Positions 1-9,954 of a DNA stretch of 64,000 bases are shown in pieces. The stretch is taken from assembly GCA_032158295.1 (NCBI GenBank), contig CM063256.1, positions 7,847,725 through 7,911,724 on the forward strand. Direction: 5' to 3'. Position 1 is the first letter of the stretch. Each line of letters starts with the position of its first letter. The notes beneath the pieces are model-generated. The model saw nothing but the letters and a program-made list of their open reading frames with translations. It did no database searches and was not told the DNA's origin. Both the position numbers and the translations under genes were made by a program. The stretch is from Pycnopodia helianthoides. Taxonomy: Eukaryota > Echinodermata > Asteroidea > Forcipulatida > Asteriidae.

Positions 1-165
1 AGTATTGAATTATGATGCATGCATTATAGGGCACAAGACAGGAATGGCGATAGCATAAGCTCAGTGACTCCAAAGCGAGGCTGAATGGGAAACTAGTCTG
101 ATTCTCATTTGTAAGAGTATTGAATTATGATGCATGCACACAGGGCTCAATACAGGTATGGCGAT
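1..165 (+). repeat. Direct repeat, two units 115 bp apart
   Basis: The segment starting AGTATTGAATTATGATGCAT at 1 recurs at 116. About 50 bp of each unit can be matched (1-50 and 116-165), both ending near ATGGCGAT. The window edge cuts the first unit, so more copies may lie upstream. Confidence 0.85.
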
Positions 166-199
166 GATTTGTCCGGGTCTATTAAATTGGGCTCATTAG

Positions 200-529
200 A
201 CTCCTGATCTTCTCCGTAAATACATCCCTGTTCGTCCTCTTCGTTCTGCTGGCCAATCCCTACTGACGCAAACTACTTTTTCCACTAAATTTTATGGTCA
301 AAGAGCCTTCAACTTCATTGCACCTTCGTTATGGAATGACTTGCCACTTCATATTCGCCAAGCTGACTCTCTTCAGATTTTCAAGGGACCTTTAAAAACT
401 CATTTGTTTGAATCTTTAGTTGTGTAACTTACTTTTATATTTATGTCATTGTTTTTATGTTTTGTGTTGCGCATAGAGGCTTTTGCATTATGCGCTATAT
501 ACAATCTCGTATTATTATTATTATTATTA
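200..529 (+). mobile_element. 3' end of a CR1/L2-type non-LTR retrotransposon (fragment)
   Basis: One frame is open from about 200 to the TAA at 425-427. It reads through DLLRKYIPVRPLRSAGQSLL, then AFNFIAPSLWNDLPLHIRQA, then FKGPLKTHLFESLVV. This matches the familiar C-terminus of CR1/L2-clade reverse transcriptase ORFs, where a YG.RAF...AP.LWN.LP..IR block is followed by FK..LKT.LF. After the stop come about 80 bp of AT-rich 3' UTR with GCGCTATATA and an (ATT)n tail at 510-529, a common LINE 3' ending. The frame is closed just upstream (stop at 197-199) and no RT catalytic region is present, so this is a dead 5'-truncated copy. The clade is inferred from memory of the motif. Confidence 0.85.
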
Positions 530-579
530 CCTATAGTACTGTGAATGGATAAACAAAATTTAAAAATACATTCCAAAGT

Positions 580-722
580 AATGCATCCATGTGAACATTT
601 TATTTCATTCTTTCCTTTGTCCTTGTACTTAACTTCCTTGCATAGACCTTGTACAAATGCATCTTTCGTATTTCCCTGTGGAGACCTGTTGTTCCTGTTG
701 ACTTCGGTCTCCATAAAGGTTA
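580..722 (+). repeat. Family F element, copy 1
   Basis: This matches the insert at 51341-51528. Shared blocks include TTCTTTCCTTTGTCC, then CATAGAC/CTTGTAC, then TTTCCCTGTGGAGACC, and finally GGTCTCCATAA. The GGAGACC and GGTCTCC blocks form a short inverted pair. No coding capacity is seen. Edges are approximate. Confidence 0.7.
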
Positions 723-987
723 CCTGTATTAAGTTTAAAACAACACGTCGAGTACACACCATTCAGTAGTTTACACTATAGTCTGGTCCGTCACAGGTCG
801 TTTCATTACAGTAAATTGGGCAGTAAAACAGCAATTATCCCAGACCACCGAATTGTTTTTCAGTATCAAGTTCGCTGAAATGTTCTCCTCCCTCGAATAA
901 AAGGGCAATCAACTGAGTGCACTTTGTGAGAGGCACCTACGAGGAAGGAACTGGTTGCGAGTGCGTCACGGGATGTTACCCGGTCAA

Positions 988-1058
988 TCTCTGTCTCACT
1001 CCGGCCGAGCCAGACTGCAGGGGATCCCGGTGGTGTCCCGCAAAAGTACAAGCCGATC
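988..1058 (+). repeat. Diverged GC-rich repeat U, copy 1
   Basis: CTCTGTCTCACTCCGGCCGA, a CTGCAG block and CCCGCAAAAGTACAAGCCGA follow in the same order as at 9852-9954 read on the minus strand. The middle differs in length. The pair could be an old dispersed repeat or related exons; I cannot tell which. The rest of 730-1130 shows nothing recognisable. Confidence 0.35.
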
Positions 1059-1130
1059 AGATTAACAAATACCCTAACACCAATAAGTTGGGCAATAAGC
1101 TCTCCAATTTCACCTTAGTATAGAACCGCT

Positions 1131-1516
1131 GAAAGGCACTGGACACTTTTGGTGGTTACTTAAAAATAATTGTTAGCATAAAAACTGACTTGGTATTAAA
1201 CGAGCAATGGAGAGCTGTTGATAGACTAAAAACATTGTGAGAAACGGCTCCCTCTGCTCTGAAGTAACGTAGTTTTTGAGAAGAGGTAATTTCTCACTCA
1301 AATAATAAAAGACTTCTAGCTGAAGCCTTTTATTATGCATCTAAAAGCACTCAAAGTAATGCAACAAGGGTGTTTTTTCTTTCATTATTTTCCTTGCAAA
1401 TTCGATGACCACTTGAGCCCAAATTTTCACAGGTTTGTTATTTTATGCATATGTTGGGATACACCGAGTGAGGATACTGGTCTTCGACAATTACCAAACG
1501 TGTCCAGTGTCTTTAA
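1131..1516 (+). mobile_element. Family B inverted-repeat element, copy 1
   Basis: The left end is AAAGGCACTGGACACTTTTGG. The right end is CCAAACGTGTCCAGTGTCTTTAA, giving imperfect terminal inverted repeats. An imperfect palindrome around CTTCTAGCTGAAG lies near 1310-1345. The internal CACAGGTTTGT and GAGCCCAAATTT blocks are shared with the other TTAA families. It encodes no protein. Confidence 0.9.
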
Positions 1517-1533
1517 GACCAAGTCATTCATTA

Positions 1534-1957
1534 GAGGAACATTACAGAATTGTAAGAACAAAACTTGTAAAATATACTTTTGATCACAGATTTACATAAA
1601 CTTACACGGTCTAACGATGATGATAGTACAAAACATCCCTTGAAATATTTCTGTCTGAAATGCCATATTTGATGAGAAATGAATAAACTAATTTTCCGAT
1701 TGGAGTTTATCGCTCAGTGAGCGTTTTATTCATTTGTTGAATTTATATGATTTCATGCAAATGTGTAATCGGTTTGTCACTATTTTCTCGTGACCCAGAT
1801 GGCCGATCGATCTCAAACTTCTACAGGTTTGTCAGTTTATGTATATTGTGGATTGCATAAAGTGCTTTATCATAAAGTCATAAAGTGCCATCAGGGTAAG
1901 TGTAAATCTGTGATCAAAAGTATATTTTACAATGACCAATTCTGTAATGTTCCTTTA
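1534..1957 (-). mobile_element. Family A element, copy 1, with rearranged right end
   Basis: The left part matches other A copies from AGGAACATTACAGAATTG through TCGCTCAGTGAGCG to TGGATTGCATAAAGTGC. After about 1880 the expected GCCAGCAACTGTTTTG end is missing. In its place is an inverted copy of the left end (TGTAAATCTGTGATCAAAAG ... GTAATGTTCCTTTAA). Confidence 0.9.
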
Positions 1958-2424
1958 AGGGTGAAAAGAAATAATGGTAACAGCTTTTATCTGATGGAAT
2001 TATGACATCCATTTGTGAGTTGACAACCATTTGAATGCATTCAAGATATGAAATGATGTATATTGATGAACAAATCTGAATAGCAAACTGCCTTCCTTTT
2101 GGCAAAGGTACTCGGTCTCCATTAGGCCTATGGGTTCACTCTTGGTCTTGGTAGTTGTATAGTATCTGATAAGAAACACAATACGTTGTACAAATTTGTA
2201 TCCGTCTGTTATTTTTTTCCATTGAAAGTAACTTTTTTTGAAACTACTCAGAAGTGTTCCAACATGTAAATGGACATGCTGGCTTAGACTGAAAATAATT
2301 TTGATAAAGTTTATTATAATTAGTAATATTTTATTATAATTAGTAATATTTTATTAACGCTCAAATTTCAATCCAAACAAAAAGATGGACAATTAAAGCA
2401 GCTACCTTTTCCGTCTATTTTGAT
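1958..2424. other. AT-rich spacer, no gene seen
   Basis: No gene or RNA is recognised. The only structure is a 21-bp unit containing TTATTATAATTAGTAATATT, present twice at about 2310-2352. Confidence 0.6.
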
Positions 2425-2775
2425 GAACAACGAACAATAACATACAAACACCCCAACAAACACCCAACACCCCAACAAACAAACAAACACCCCAACAAAC
2501 ACCCTAACAAACAAGAAACATCAACAACAAACAAACAAACAAAACACCCTAACAAACAAAACACAACAAACAAAAAACAAACAAACAAACAAAAACAAAC
2601 AAACACCCTAACAAACAAGAAACATCAACAACAAACAAACAAACAAACAAACACCCAAACCAAACAAAAACAACATCAACAAACACAAACAAACAAACAC
2701 ACAAACAAACAAACAAACAAACAAACAAACAAACAAACACCCCCAAACAAACAGGAAAACCAGAAACCCACAAAT
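2425..2775. repeat. (AAAC)n / (ACAAACACCCC)n microsatellite
   Basis: About 350 bp of CAAACAAA runs mixed with CACCCCAACAAA and CATCAACAAC blocks. Long valine/cysteine/phenylalanine frames on the minus strand are by-products of the low-complexity sequence. Confidence 0.97.
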
Positions 2776-3096
2776 TTAATGAATCACAACTCCAATTCTT
2801 TTCAGTATAAGCCTGCGTGTCCATTTACTGATGTTGAAACACTGTTTGTGAGGTTTTGGGTTTTTTTTAAAAACAGTTATCAATAAACAATTAATAATAA
2901 TCTTTGGTAGATAAGACAGTGTGGCACACTAACTTGATTGTGTTTCCTGCCATCTGCTGTTTGGGAAAATAACGCATGGACGTAACTGATTCATGCAAGA
3001 CTTGCAGTAACTGTTATACGTAACACCAATCTTCAAAACTAGATCTCGGATGTGGGTGACCCCCATCTTTCCCAGCACACTTGGAACATCATTTCA
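2776..3096. other. Spacer, nothing recognised
   Basis: I see no gene, structured RNA or repeat in this AT-rich segment on either strand. Confidence 0.5.
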
Positions 3097-3489
3097 GTTA
3101 AAGGAACATTACAGAATTGGTTTTGCTAACAAAACAGTTGCTTGCAGTGTAAGCACTTTATGTAACCCATCATATACATAAACTGACAAACCTGTAGAAG
3201 TTTGAGATCGATCGGCCATCTGGGTCACGAGAAAATAGTGAAAAACCGATTACACATTTTGCATGAAATCATATAGATTCAACAGAATAAAACGCTCACT
3301 GAGCGATAAACTTCAATCGGAAAATTAGTTTATTCATTTCTCATCAAATATGGCATTTCAGACAGAAATATTTCAAGGGATGTTTTCTACTATCATTATC
3401 ATTAGATCGTGTAAGTTCTATGTAAATCTGTGATCAAAAAGTATATTTTACCAGTTTTTTTCTCACTAATTCTGTAATGTTCCTTTAAG
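3097..3489 (+). mobile_element. Family A element, copy 2
   Basis: Left end TTAAAGGAACATTACAG; right end CTGTAATGTTCCTTTAA. Both edges carry TTAA, consistent with a TTAA target duplication. The near-palindrome CGCTCACTGAGCG lies in the centre. Noncoding. Confidence 0.92.
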
Positions 3490-4304
3490 CTTCAAGTATT
3501 TTGATATCGGCAGTCAACGAAAGCACCAATTTCGCTGAAAAATCAGGCCATGTCTTCAACCGAAACAACATCAATCACTAATCGAAGTAACTGATCATAG
3601 ATTATTTGGAGGGGGAATTCTAGACAAATTATTTCATGCACGGTATTTTGTTAAAGCTTTGCAATACCGAACCACAGTTAACTAGTAGAGAGGGTATGTT
3701 TTTAATTGACAAGGCGGCGTAGCTACTGATCTCTTACATGATCACAGAAGCCGACGAGAACACCTACCCCCCCCTCCTCCACCGAAGGACTTTTTGACCC
3801 CTTTTTCTTGGACAATGAGCGGCGAGAGCTCTCTGATCTTTATCAGCTTGCTGCCAAACTCCAAACACCACCAACATGTTTTTCTTTCTGTCACACCCCT
3901 GTAGACCATAAAGGAATGCCGCCAATGAATTACTAGATATGTCTTTACAGATGATGAAGATCTGGGTTGAAAACATTTATACAAAAGTTTTTCTTTCATA
4001 AAAAAAACCCTTCATTTTACAAAATTTTTTGGTGTGTAGTTACATTGTGTTCAAAATACTGTATTCTACATTCATGAATGAATGACTGCATGAAAGATAA
4101 TCCTCGGCCCCTGGGAAAGTTACATACTCATGCCGTGCTGCAACCTTATTCGTCGTGTACCCCGACGTCGCTTAAACGCATACCGATTCTAGTTATTAAT
4201 CACAGTGTCCAGACCATTTTTTCTTTCAGCCTCGTTCTGGCTTCAGCGGAGGACAGCAAAACATGGCTGCGTCATACACATATTAACCCAGGTTTGAACC
4301 AGGA
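3490..4304. other. Spacer with poly-C tract, no gene seen
   Basis: A poly-C tract lies near 3768-3780. Short open frames on both strands show no family motif. No RNA gene is seen. Confidence 0.5.
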
Positions 4305-4817
4305 CAACTCGTACCCCATCCAACTCGTACTCCAACCATCTCGTGCTCATTGTGGTAACTTATTGCCCATGCCAACTCGTACTCAAATCAACTCGTACTC
4401 CAACCAACTCGTACTCAAATCAACTCGTACTCCAACCAACTCGTGCTCATTTTGGTAACTTATGGCCCATGCCAACTCGTACTCAAATCAACTCGTACTC
4501 CAACCAACTCGTACTCCAACCAACTCGTACTCAAACCAACTCGTACTCCAACCATCTCGTGCTCATTGTGGTAACTTATTGCCCATGCCAACTCGTACTC
4601 AAATCAACTCGTACTAAAATCAACTCGTACTCCAACCAACTCGTACTCAAATCAACTCGTACTCCAACCAACTCGTGCTCATTTTGGTAACTTATGGCCC
4701 ATGCCAACTCGTACTCAAATCAACTCGTACTTCGACCAATTCGTGCTTTAACATTTTGCCCGTATAATAAGTTTGAAGATTTGGTAGAGTACGAGTTGGT
4801 CATCAGAGTACGAGTTG
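4305..4817. repeat. 16-bp minisatellite with 116-bp higher-order unit
   Basis: The basic units are CAACTCGTACTCAAAT and CAACTCGTACTCCAAC. A spacer containing TCGTGCTCATTGTGGTAACT recurs at 4341, 4441, 4557 and 4673. The spacings of 100, 116 and 116 bp differ by exactly one 16-bp unit. Two copies in inverted orientation (GAGTACGAGTTG) follow at 4787 and 4806. Confidence 0.97.
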
Positions 4818-5572
4818 ACTCGAATTCGTAACTGTGCACCTAACACGTGGCGTCAGATAATATTTGAAAATTAACCCCTTTTGAAACAACTTTTAAAAGT
4901 TGTCAAACAACTTTTGTTTTCGGTCGTTTTGTTTGATTTTATTTACGGTGATATCAGAAGAGTGATTGGGCACACACAGAGAGCAGACTTTATTTTAAGA
5001 TCAATATAAATATTTGTTTGAAACAAAATGTTATGAAAGAACCTCATTATAGTCAAATCATTCGATAATAAGTCTATATTACTTCGACAAGTTGTTTATT
5101 TTCTCGAAGTGGCGCGAATGGGGAGACCGGCAAAAGTGGTAAGAATGAAACCGTATCGAATTTCCAGGGTCCGTAACTGAACAACACACGCCGGTATTGT
5201 TCAAGGCCCCAGCTGTCTGGCTCTCGAACGGGCCCGGGGCTGCTGGCGCGCGGTGCGGGCTCTTGCTTCTCTCTCGCGAACTCTCGCTCCCTGACAAAAA
5301 TGACCCCATTTCCGCTGCAGACGACCGTTGCTATTAGTAGTAGATCGTAAATAACGCACCCCTGGACGTGGCACCGCCGGTCGGCTGCTCACACATCAAG
5401 GCTCTCTGCCGTCGCGTCCCGCATGAGCACTTGCGAAGCCGATGATAAATTGTTATTCGAAAATCATCTCACATGATTTAAAACATTTTTTTGAGCCCGT
5501 TGGGAAGTCACGCGGAAGTCCCAGCTCAACATCGGTGGATACATTGTAAAGCACTGCCGAAAGCCAAACTTA
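4818..5572. other. Spacer with GC-rich patch 5200-5440
   Basis: The segment around 5210-5300 is rich in CpG (GGGCCCGGGG, TGCTGGCGCGCGGTGCGGG), unlike its AT-rich surroundings. It could be a CpG island or an old exon. No protein family is recognised in any frame. A palindrome containing AACTTTTAAAAGTT lies near 4890. Confidence 0.4.
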
Positions 5573-5918
5573 CCTTTAAAGGTATTGTACACTTTTGGTA
5601 ACAGCTCAAAATCAGTGTCCACATTTTGTGTGATTAAACATATGCATGAACAAACAAACCTGTGAAAGTTTGAGCTCAATTGGTCATCGAGGTCACGAGA
5701 AAACAGTGAAAAGAGATCTTATGTGTTTTCTGTTTTTTCAAATTATCGCGCGCGATAATTACTATTGTTTTACTCGTTTCTCAGAAACGATAGCATTTTA
5801 GGCAGAAATACTTTAAGGAACCCTTTCTACCATTACTTACTTCAAATCATGTAAGTTATGTGTGAATCTGTGAACATTGTGTTTTTCGATCTTACCAATA
5901 GTGTACAGGGCCTTTAAA
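5573..5918 (-). mobile_element. Family C element, copy 1
   Basis: Starts AAAGGTATTGTACACTTTTGG and ends CCAATAGTGTACAGGGCCTTTAA. A perfect 20-bp palindrome, AATTATCGCGCGCGATAATT, sits at 5741-5760. The right edge shares its TTTAAA with the next element. Confidence 0.92.
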
Positions 5919-6262
5919 GCACATTGGTAATTTTCGAAGACTAGTATCCACACTTGATGTGACCCAACATTTACATTAAATAACAAACCAGTGAAATGTT
6001 AAGCTCAATCGGTCTTTGGAGTCATGAGAAAACAGTGAAAAAAACACCATTGCATGTTTTCACTGTTTTCAAACATCGGGTTTTGGACACCAGCGATAAA
6101 GACTAATCGTTTCACTCATTTCCCTAAAAACTAGAGCATTTCAAGCAAAACTATTTCAAGGGAAGTTTTCCACCATGACCATCTTTATACAAGGTAAGTT
6201 ATGTGCAAACCTGTGAACATTTATATTTCAAATCTTATCAATCTTGTACACACCCTTTAAAG
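5914..6262 (+). mobile_element. Family E element, copy 1
   Basis: Starts TTTAAAGCACATTGGTAATT and ends CTTGTACACACCCTTTAAA. The internal block GTGAAATGTTAAGCTCAATC is the E version of the common core. It abuts the C element on its left. Confidence 0.9.
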
Positions 6263-6957
6263 TAAGTCATTGAGATGACAAGAAAACACAAAATGCTGCC
6301 ACATTTTTGTTCACACATAACACGCCACCAAACCGAGGCAGGGAGGAAAAATATCCGGCTTACGGTTCGGTATTCCTCATAAGATTGTATTGAGAGAGTC
6401 TGCGGCCATACAGAAGAAGTAGAACTTTTGAATAAAGAACTAAATGTTTAGTTTTCGTAATTATGACAATCAATGAGAATTGTCTATGTGTTGCAGGCTC
6501 AGTGCTTTATTTTCCCGGTGCATGGGAGGCCTAGTCGTGGTTCAAGCCCGTCTTGGTCAGTATTTTGTTCGTGCATTATAGAGCGCCCTCATGTGTCCTT
6601 TCGCCAGTGGCGGGTTGCCGATCGGGGTACATAGTTGATTGGAACATACCTACATCGGGACACCACAGAAGTTTCGTATAGCATGGATTTTTGACCAAAG
6701 ACCGATTTGAGTCAAATCTAACCGTAGGAGAAAAAGTCAAGAGGTCCGAGGCCCCAACTTATGCCAACATTAGTTTAGGTCTGTTTTTGTTTTAGAGCAA
6801 GATGTTGCCACCAAGGCCTGGTGGGGGGGGGGGGGGCCTCAAACCTCATCCATCTACCAAGGCCTGTAAAATAACTTTGTTTGATCTACATAGAAAAGAG
6901 AGAGCAATACATAAAGAGAAAATGGACAATTTATCCAAAAGATTGTTGGAAGTGTTG
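6263..6957. other. Spacer, no gene seen
   Basis: It contains the H motif (CCAAACCGAGGC) at 6325-6345. A tRNA-like GTGGTTCAAGCCC near 6538-6550 is too isolated to call a SINE. A poly-G run lies near 6824-6837. Confidence 0.4.
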
Positions 6958-7301
6958 TTTAAAGGCCCTGTACACTATTGGTAAGATCGGAAAAACACAA
7001 TGTTCACAGATTCACACATAACTTACATGATTTAAAGTAAGTAATGGTAGAAAGAGTTCCTTAAAATATTTCTGCCTAAAATGCTATCGTTTCTGAGAAA
7101 CGAGTAAAACAATAGTAATTATCGCGCGCGATAATTTGAAAAAACAGAAAACACATAAGATCTCTTTTCACTATTTGCTCGTGACCTCGATGACCATTGA
7201 GCTCAAACTTTCACAGGTTTGTTTGTTCATGCATATGTTGAATCACACAAAATGTGGACACTGATTTTGAGCTGTTACCAAAAGTGTACAATACCTTTAA
7301 A
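6958..7301 (+). mobile_element. Family C element, copy 2
   Basis: Starts TTTAAAGGCCCTGTACACTA and ends AAAGTGTACAATACCTTTAA. It carries the same perfect 20-bp AATTATCGCGCGCGATAATT palindrome, at 7117-7136. Confidence 0.93.
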
Positions 7302-7910
7302 GAGGATAGACTACAATGGGGAAGGATACAACCAATACTGAGCCTCCACCTGACTCCCTCCTCCCTGCACCCCCTCAGATAAATTCTAGGTGTGCCTTAG
7401 TTCCAAGTGAACTCTATGCGTTCCAACAAAGCTCGCGTGAGAGACTCATAAACATTCTGAAAAGGAACAAAACAACTCGAATGAGTTTTTTTTTAAAATA
7501 CTGTTGATCCTTTGGTCTGCCTCTTCGCTTGGGTTGAAAACAACAAGTGCTTTCAAAGTCCAGGGCCGCAACCTTTATCACTGCAGATTTCCAGGAAAAA
7601 CTTCAAACGAGGGTCGAATAGGGCCTAACAAGGCGTAAATCAACATGTTTTAAATGGTATAAACATATTTTATTTTATGTTTGCGCTATGGTTTTTTTCC
7701 GAGGGGGTACAGCATGCGCACGCAGCACAACTCTCAGTGCATTATGATTTGTTTGTATTATTTCATTATTTTGTTCTCCTCAGCGCTAAAACAAAAATCA
7801 TACAACAAGAGGGTCTGGTGGTCCCCTCCCACCACCCTCCCCGGCATCCGCATTCTCCAGGATGCCCCATCTAGTCTAAAGTCCATTTTCTGCACCAGTA
7901 AGTTCGCGTG
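7302..7910. other. Spacer, no gene seen
   Basis: Short open frames only. No family motif, RNA or repeat is recognised. Confidence 0.45.
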
Positions 7911-8310
7911 TAAAGACACTGTGGACACCTTTGGTAATTGTCAAAGACCAGTCTTCTCACTTGGTGTATCTCGAACATATGCACAAAATAACAAACCTGT
8001 GAAAATTTGAACTCAATTGGTCGTCGAAGTTGCGAGATAATAATGGAAGAAAAAACACCCTTGTCACACGAAGTTGTGTGCTTTCAGGGTGCTTGATTTT
8101 GAGACCTCACGCGTGAGGTCTCAAAATCAATTCAAATATTTTACTGAGAAATTACTTCTTTCTAAAAAAAAAAAACTACGTTAAGGCTTCAGAGGGAGCC
8201 GTTTCTCACAATTTTTTATACTATCAACAGCTCTCCATTGCTCGTTACCAAGTAAGTTTTTATGCTAACAATTATTTTGAGTAATTACCAAAAGTGTACA
8301 GTGCCTTTAA
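7911..8310 (-). mobile_element. Family B element, copy 2, with 38-bp perfect palindrome
   Basis: Starts TAAAGACACTGTGGACACCT and ends AAAAGTGTACAGTGCCTTTAA. The centre at 8093-8130 is a perfect 38-bp palindrome around CCTCACGCGTGAGG, unlike the centres of other B copies. Its right TTAA (8307-8310) is also the left edge of element V2. Confidence 0.92.
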
Positions 8311-8780
8311 GGTGTTATACAGGATTTGTAAAGCTGCATTAATAGTATGGAGGTTGAACAAAGAAAAATTGACTAGAGCGGGATTTGAACCAGACGATAT
8401 CGTACCAACTGAGTTATCTAGCCCTATATTGGCGGTCTCCCTATTTTGTCAATATCTTTGTTCGGGGGTGCCAGTCAGAAGCCATACAACCGTTAACTGC
8501 CGTGTAGCCAGGGATCACACCCAAGTTTACGATACAACCCGCTCTAGTCAATTTTTCTTTGTTCAACCCCCATACTATTTGAAATTTACCCAGTCAGTTT
8601 CCCTTGTGGTTTATTTCTGCATTAATAGTCACAGACAATGTTCATGAGTTGTGTGATCAACCACATTATGAAATAATAAACCTGTGAAAATTATGGGCCT
8701 AACCCATTGTGTGAGAGTCAGAAGAAAATAGTAAAAAAAAACATGCACACAAATTTCAGCATTTAATACCTTGGCCTTAA
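8307..8780 (-). mobile_element. Family V element, copy 2, split by a 270-bp insertion
   Basis: The left end, TTAAGGTGTTATACAGGATT, matches the reverse complement of the V1 right end at 55.9-56.1 kb. After the insert the match resumes at GTCACAGACAATGTTCATG and runs through AACCTGTGAAAATTATGGGC. It ends at TTAA 8777-8780, which is shared with the next A element. Confidence 0.8.
8347..8616. mobile_element. 270-bp insertion with 13-bp target duplication and 39-bp inverted arms
   Basis: CTGCATTAATAGT flanks the insert at 8334-8346 and 8617-8629, and V2 is continuous without it. Arms at 8344-8382 and 8538-8576 are inverted copies with one mismatch in 39. On the minus strand the inner edge reads like collapsed tRNA boxes: TAACTCAGTTGGTA, then GGTTCAAATCCC about 10 bp later, with no anticodon arm. 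It does not encode a protein. The class is uncertain: a foldback or a composite retroposon. Confidence 0.75.
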
Positions 8781-9171
8781 AGGAACATTACAGAATTGTT
8801 TTTTTGCTAACAAAATAGTTGCTGGCAGTGTAAGCACTTTATGTAATCCACCATATACATAAACTGACAAACCTGTAGAAGTTTGAGATCGATCAGCCAT
8901 CTGGTTCACGAGCAAATAGTGAAAAACCGATTACACATTTGCATGAAATCATATAGGTTCAACAAATGAATAAAACGCTCACTGAGCGATAAACTCCAAT
9001 CGGAAAATTAGTTTATTCATTTCTCATCAAATATGGCATTTCAGACAGAAATATTTCAGGGGAAAGTTTCTACTATCATCATCAATAGACCGTGTAAGTT
9101 TTATGTAAATCTGTGATCAAAAAGTATATTTTACAAGTTTTTTTCTTACCAATTCTATAATGTTCCTTTAA
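8777..9171 (+). mobile_element. Family A element, copy 3
   Basis: TTAAAGGAACATTACAGAAT at the left, ATAATGTTCCTTTAA at the right, with TTAA at both edges. It is the third element of a contiguous B2-V2-A3 chain. Confidence 0.93.
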
Positions 9172-9851
9172 TTTTGGTTCTTAAATCAGCTGTTTCGTGT
9201 TTTTAGGTTTCCAGAATCAATTTTTTCGAATGTTCTAGTGTGAACTTCACAATCAGGCAGCTTTCAGACTAAAATTAAAAATGATGTTTTTCGTCCTTAC
9301 TAATCCTGTATAATACATATTATAGTGTAACAAGACATGTTCTTGGGGGAGGGGAAAATATTTAACTTGGGGGGGGGGCTATTTAATAATATCGAACCAT
9401 TCATGTGTATTTTCAAAATCACATTTAATTTGGGGGGGGGGGGTAGAGGGGGAAAGAGGGTGGGAGGGGGAGGGCGGGGGGGGGCAATGATTCTGAGGGT
9501 GGCTCCTGCCCACCCCCCCCCTCCGGTTGCGCCACTGCTCTGCACCAATGAAGTCCCGCCTAAAAATAAACCTGAAAAGGAAACTATGGAAATCCCCTTA
9601 ACGTTAATGGACAAATCTTATACGCTGTGATTGTTTATGTTTGCCCGAAAAGCAACACCAGAACGAGCGGTTAGCGGAAGCCCTTGTTGATGTTCGGATG
9701 TTGGAATTGCTCCAAATATCCCGCCATGCGTATAGGAAACAAACACGGTTATTAAAACATTGATAACACAAGAATGCAACTTGGGTCTTTGATAGTGCAG
9801 GAGGATCGTATTCAGCTGCAATCATTTCCCCGTAGGAATCCCACAGTGGAC
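9172..9851. other. Spacer with G-rich tracts, no gene seen
   Basis: Several runs of 7-10 G or C between 9348 and 9525 make the plus strand strongly G-rich. They could form quadruplexes. The frames through them are low complexity. Confidence 0.5.
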
Positions 9852-9954
9852 GGTCGGTCTGTACTTTTGTGGCGGGTAAGCCATCCCCGCGTTTCCTGCC
9901 ATGCAGGACACGCTGGTCACGCAATCCGCAGCTCTTCGGCCGAGTCAGACAGAG
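9852..9954 (-). repeat. Diverged GC-rich repeat U, copy 2
   Basis: Read on the minus strand: CTCTGTCTGACTCGGCCGA, CTGCATGGCAGG, then CCGCCACAAAAGTACAGACC. The order matches 988-1058. An open frame of about 136 codons starting at an ATG near 10014 (minus) covers it and begins with a hydrophobic stretch, but I recognise no protein. Confidence 0.35.

Noticed and set aside
2415..2824. Valine/cysteine/phenylalanine-rich membrane-like proteins
   Set aside because: They are translations of the (AAAC)-type microsatellite.
4305..4735. CRISPR-like array of regularly spaced repeats
   Set aside because: The spacers are themselves repeated and the host is clearly an animal, so this is a minisatellite with higher-order structure.
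8371..8425. tRNA gene on the minus strand
   Set aside because: A-like and B-like boxes are present, but only about 10 bp apart with no anticodon arm, and they lie inside a mobile insert.
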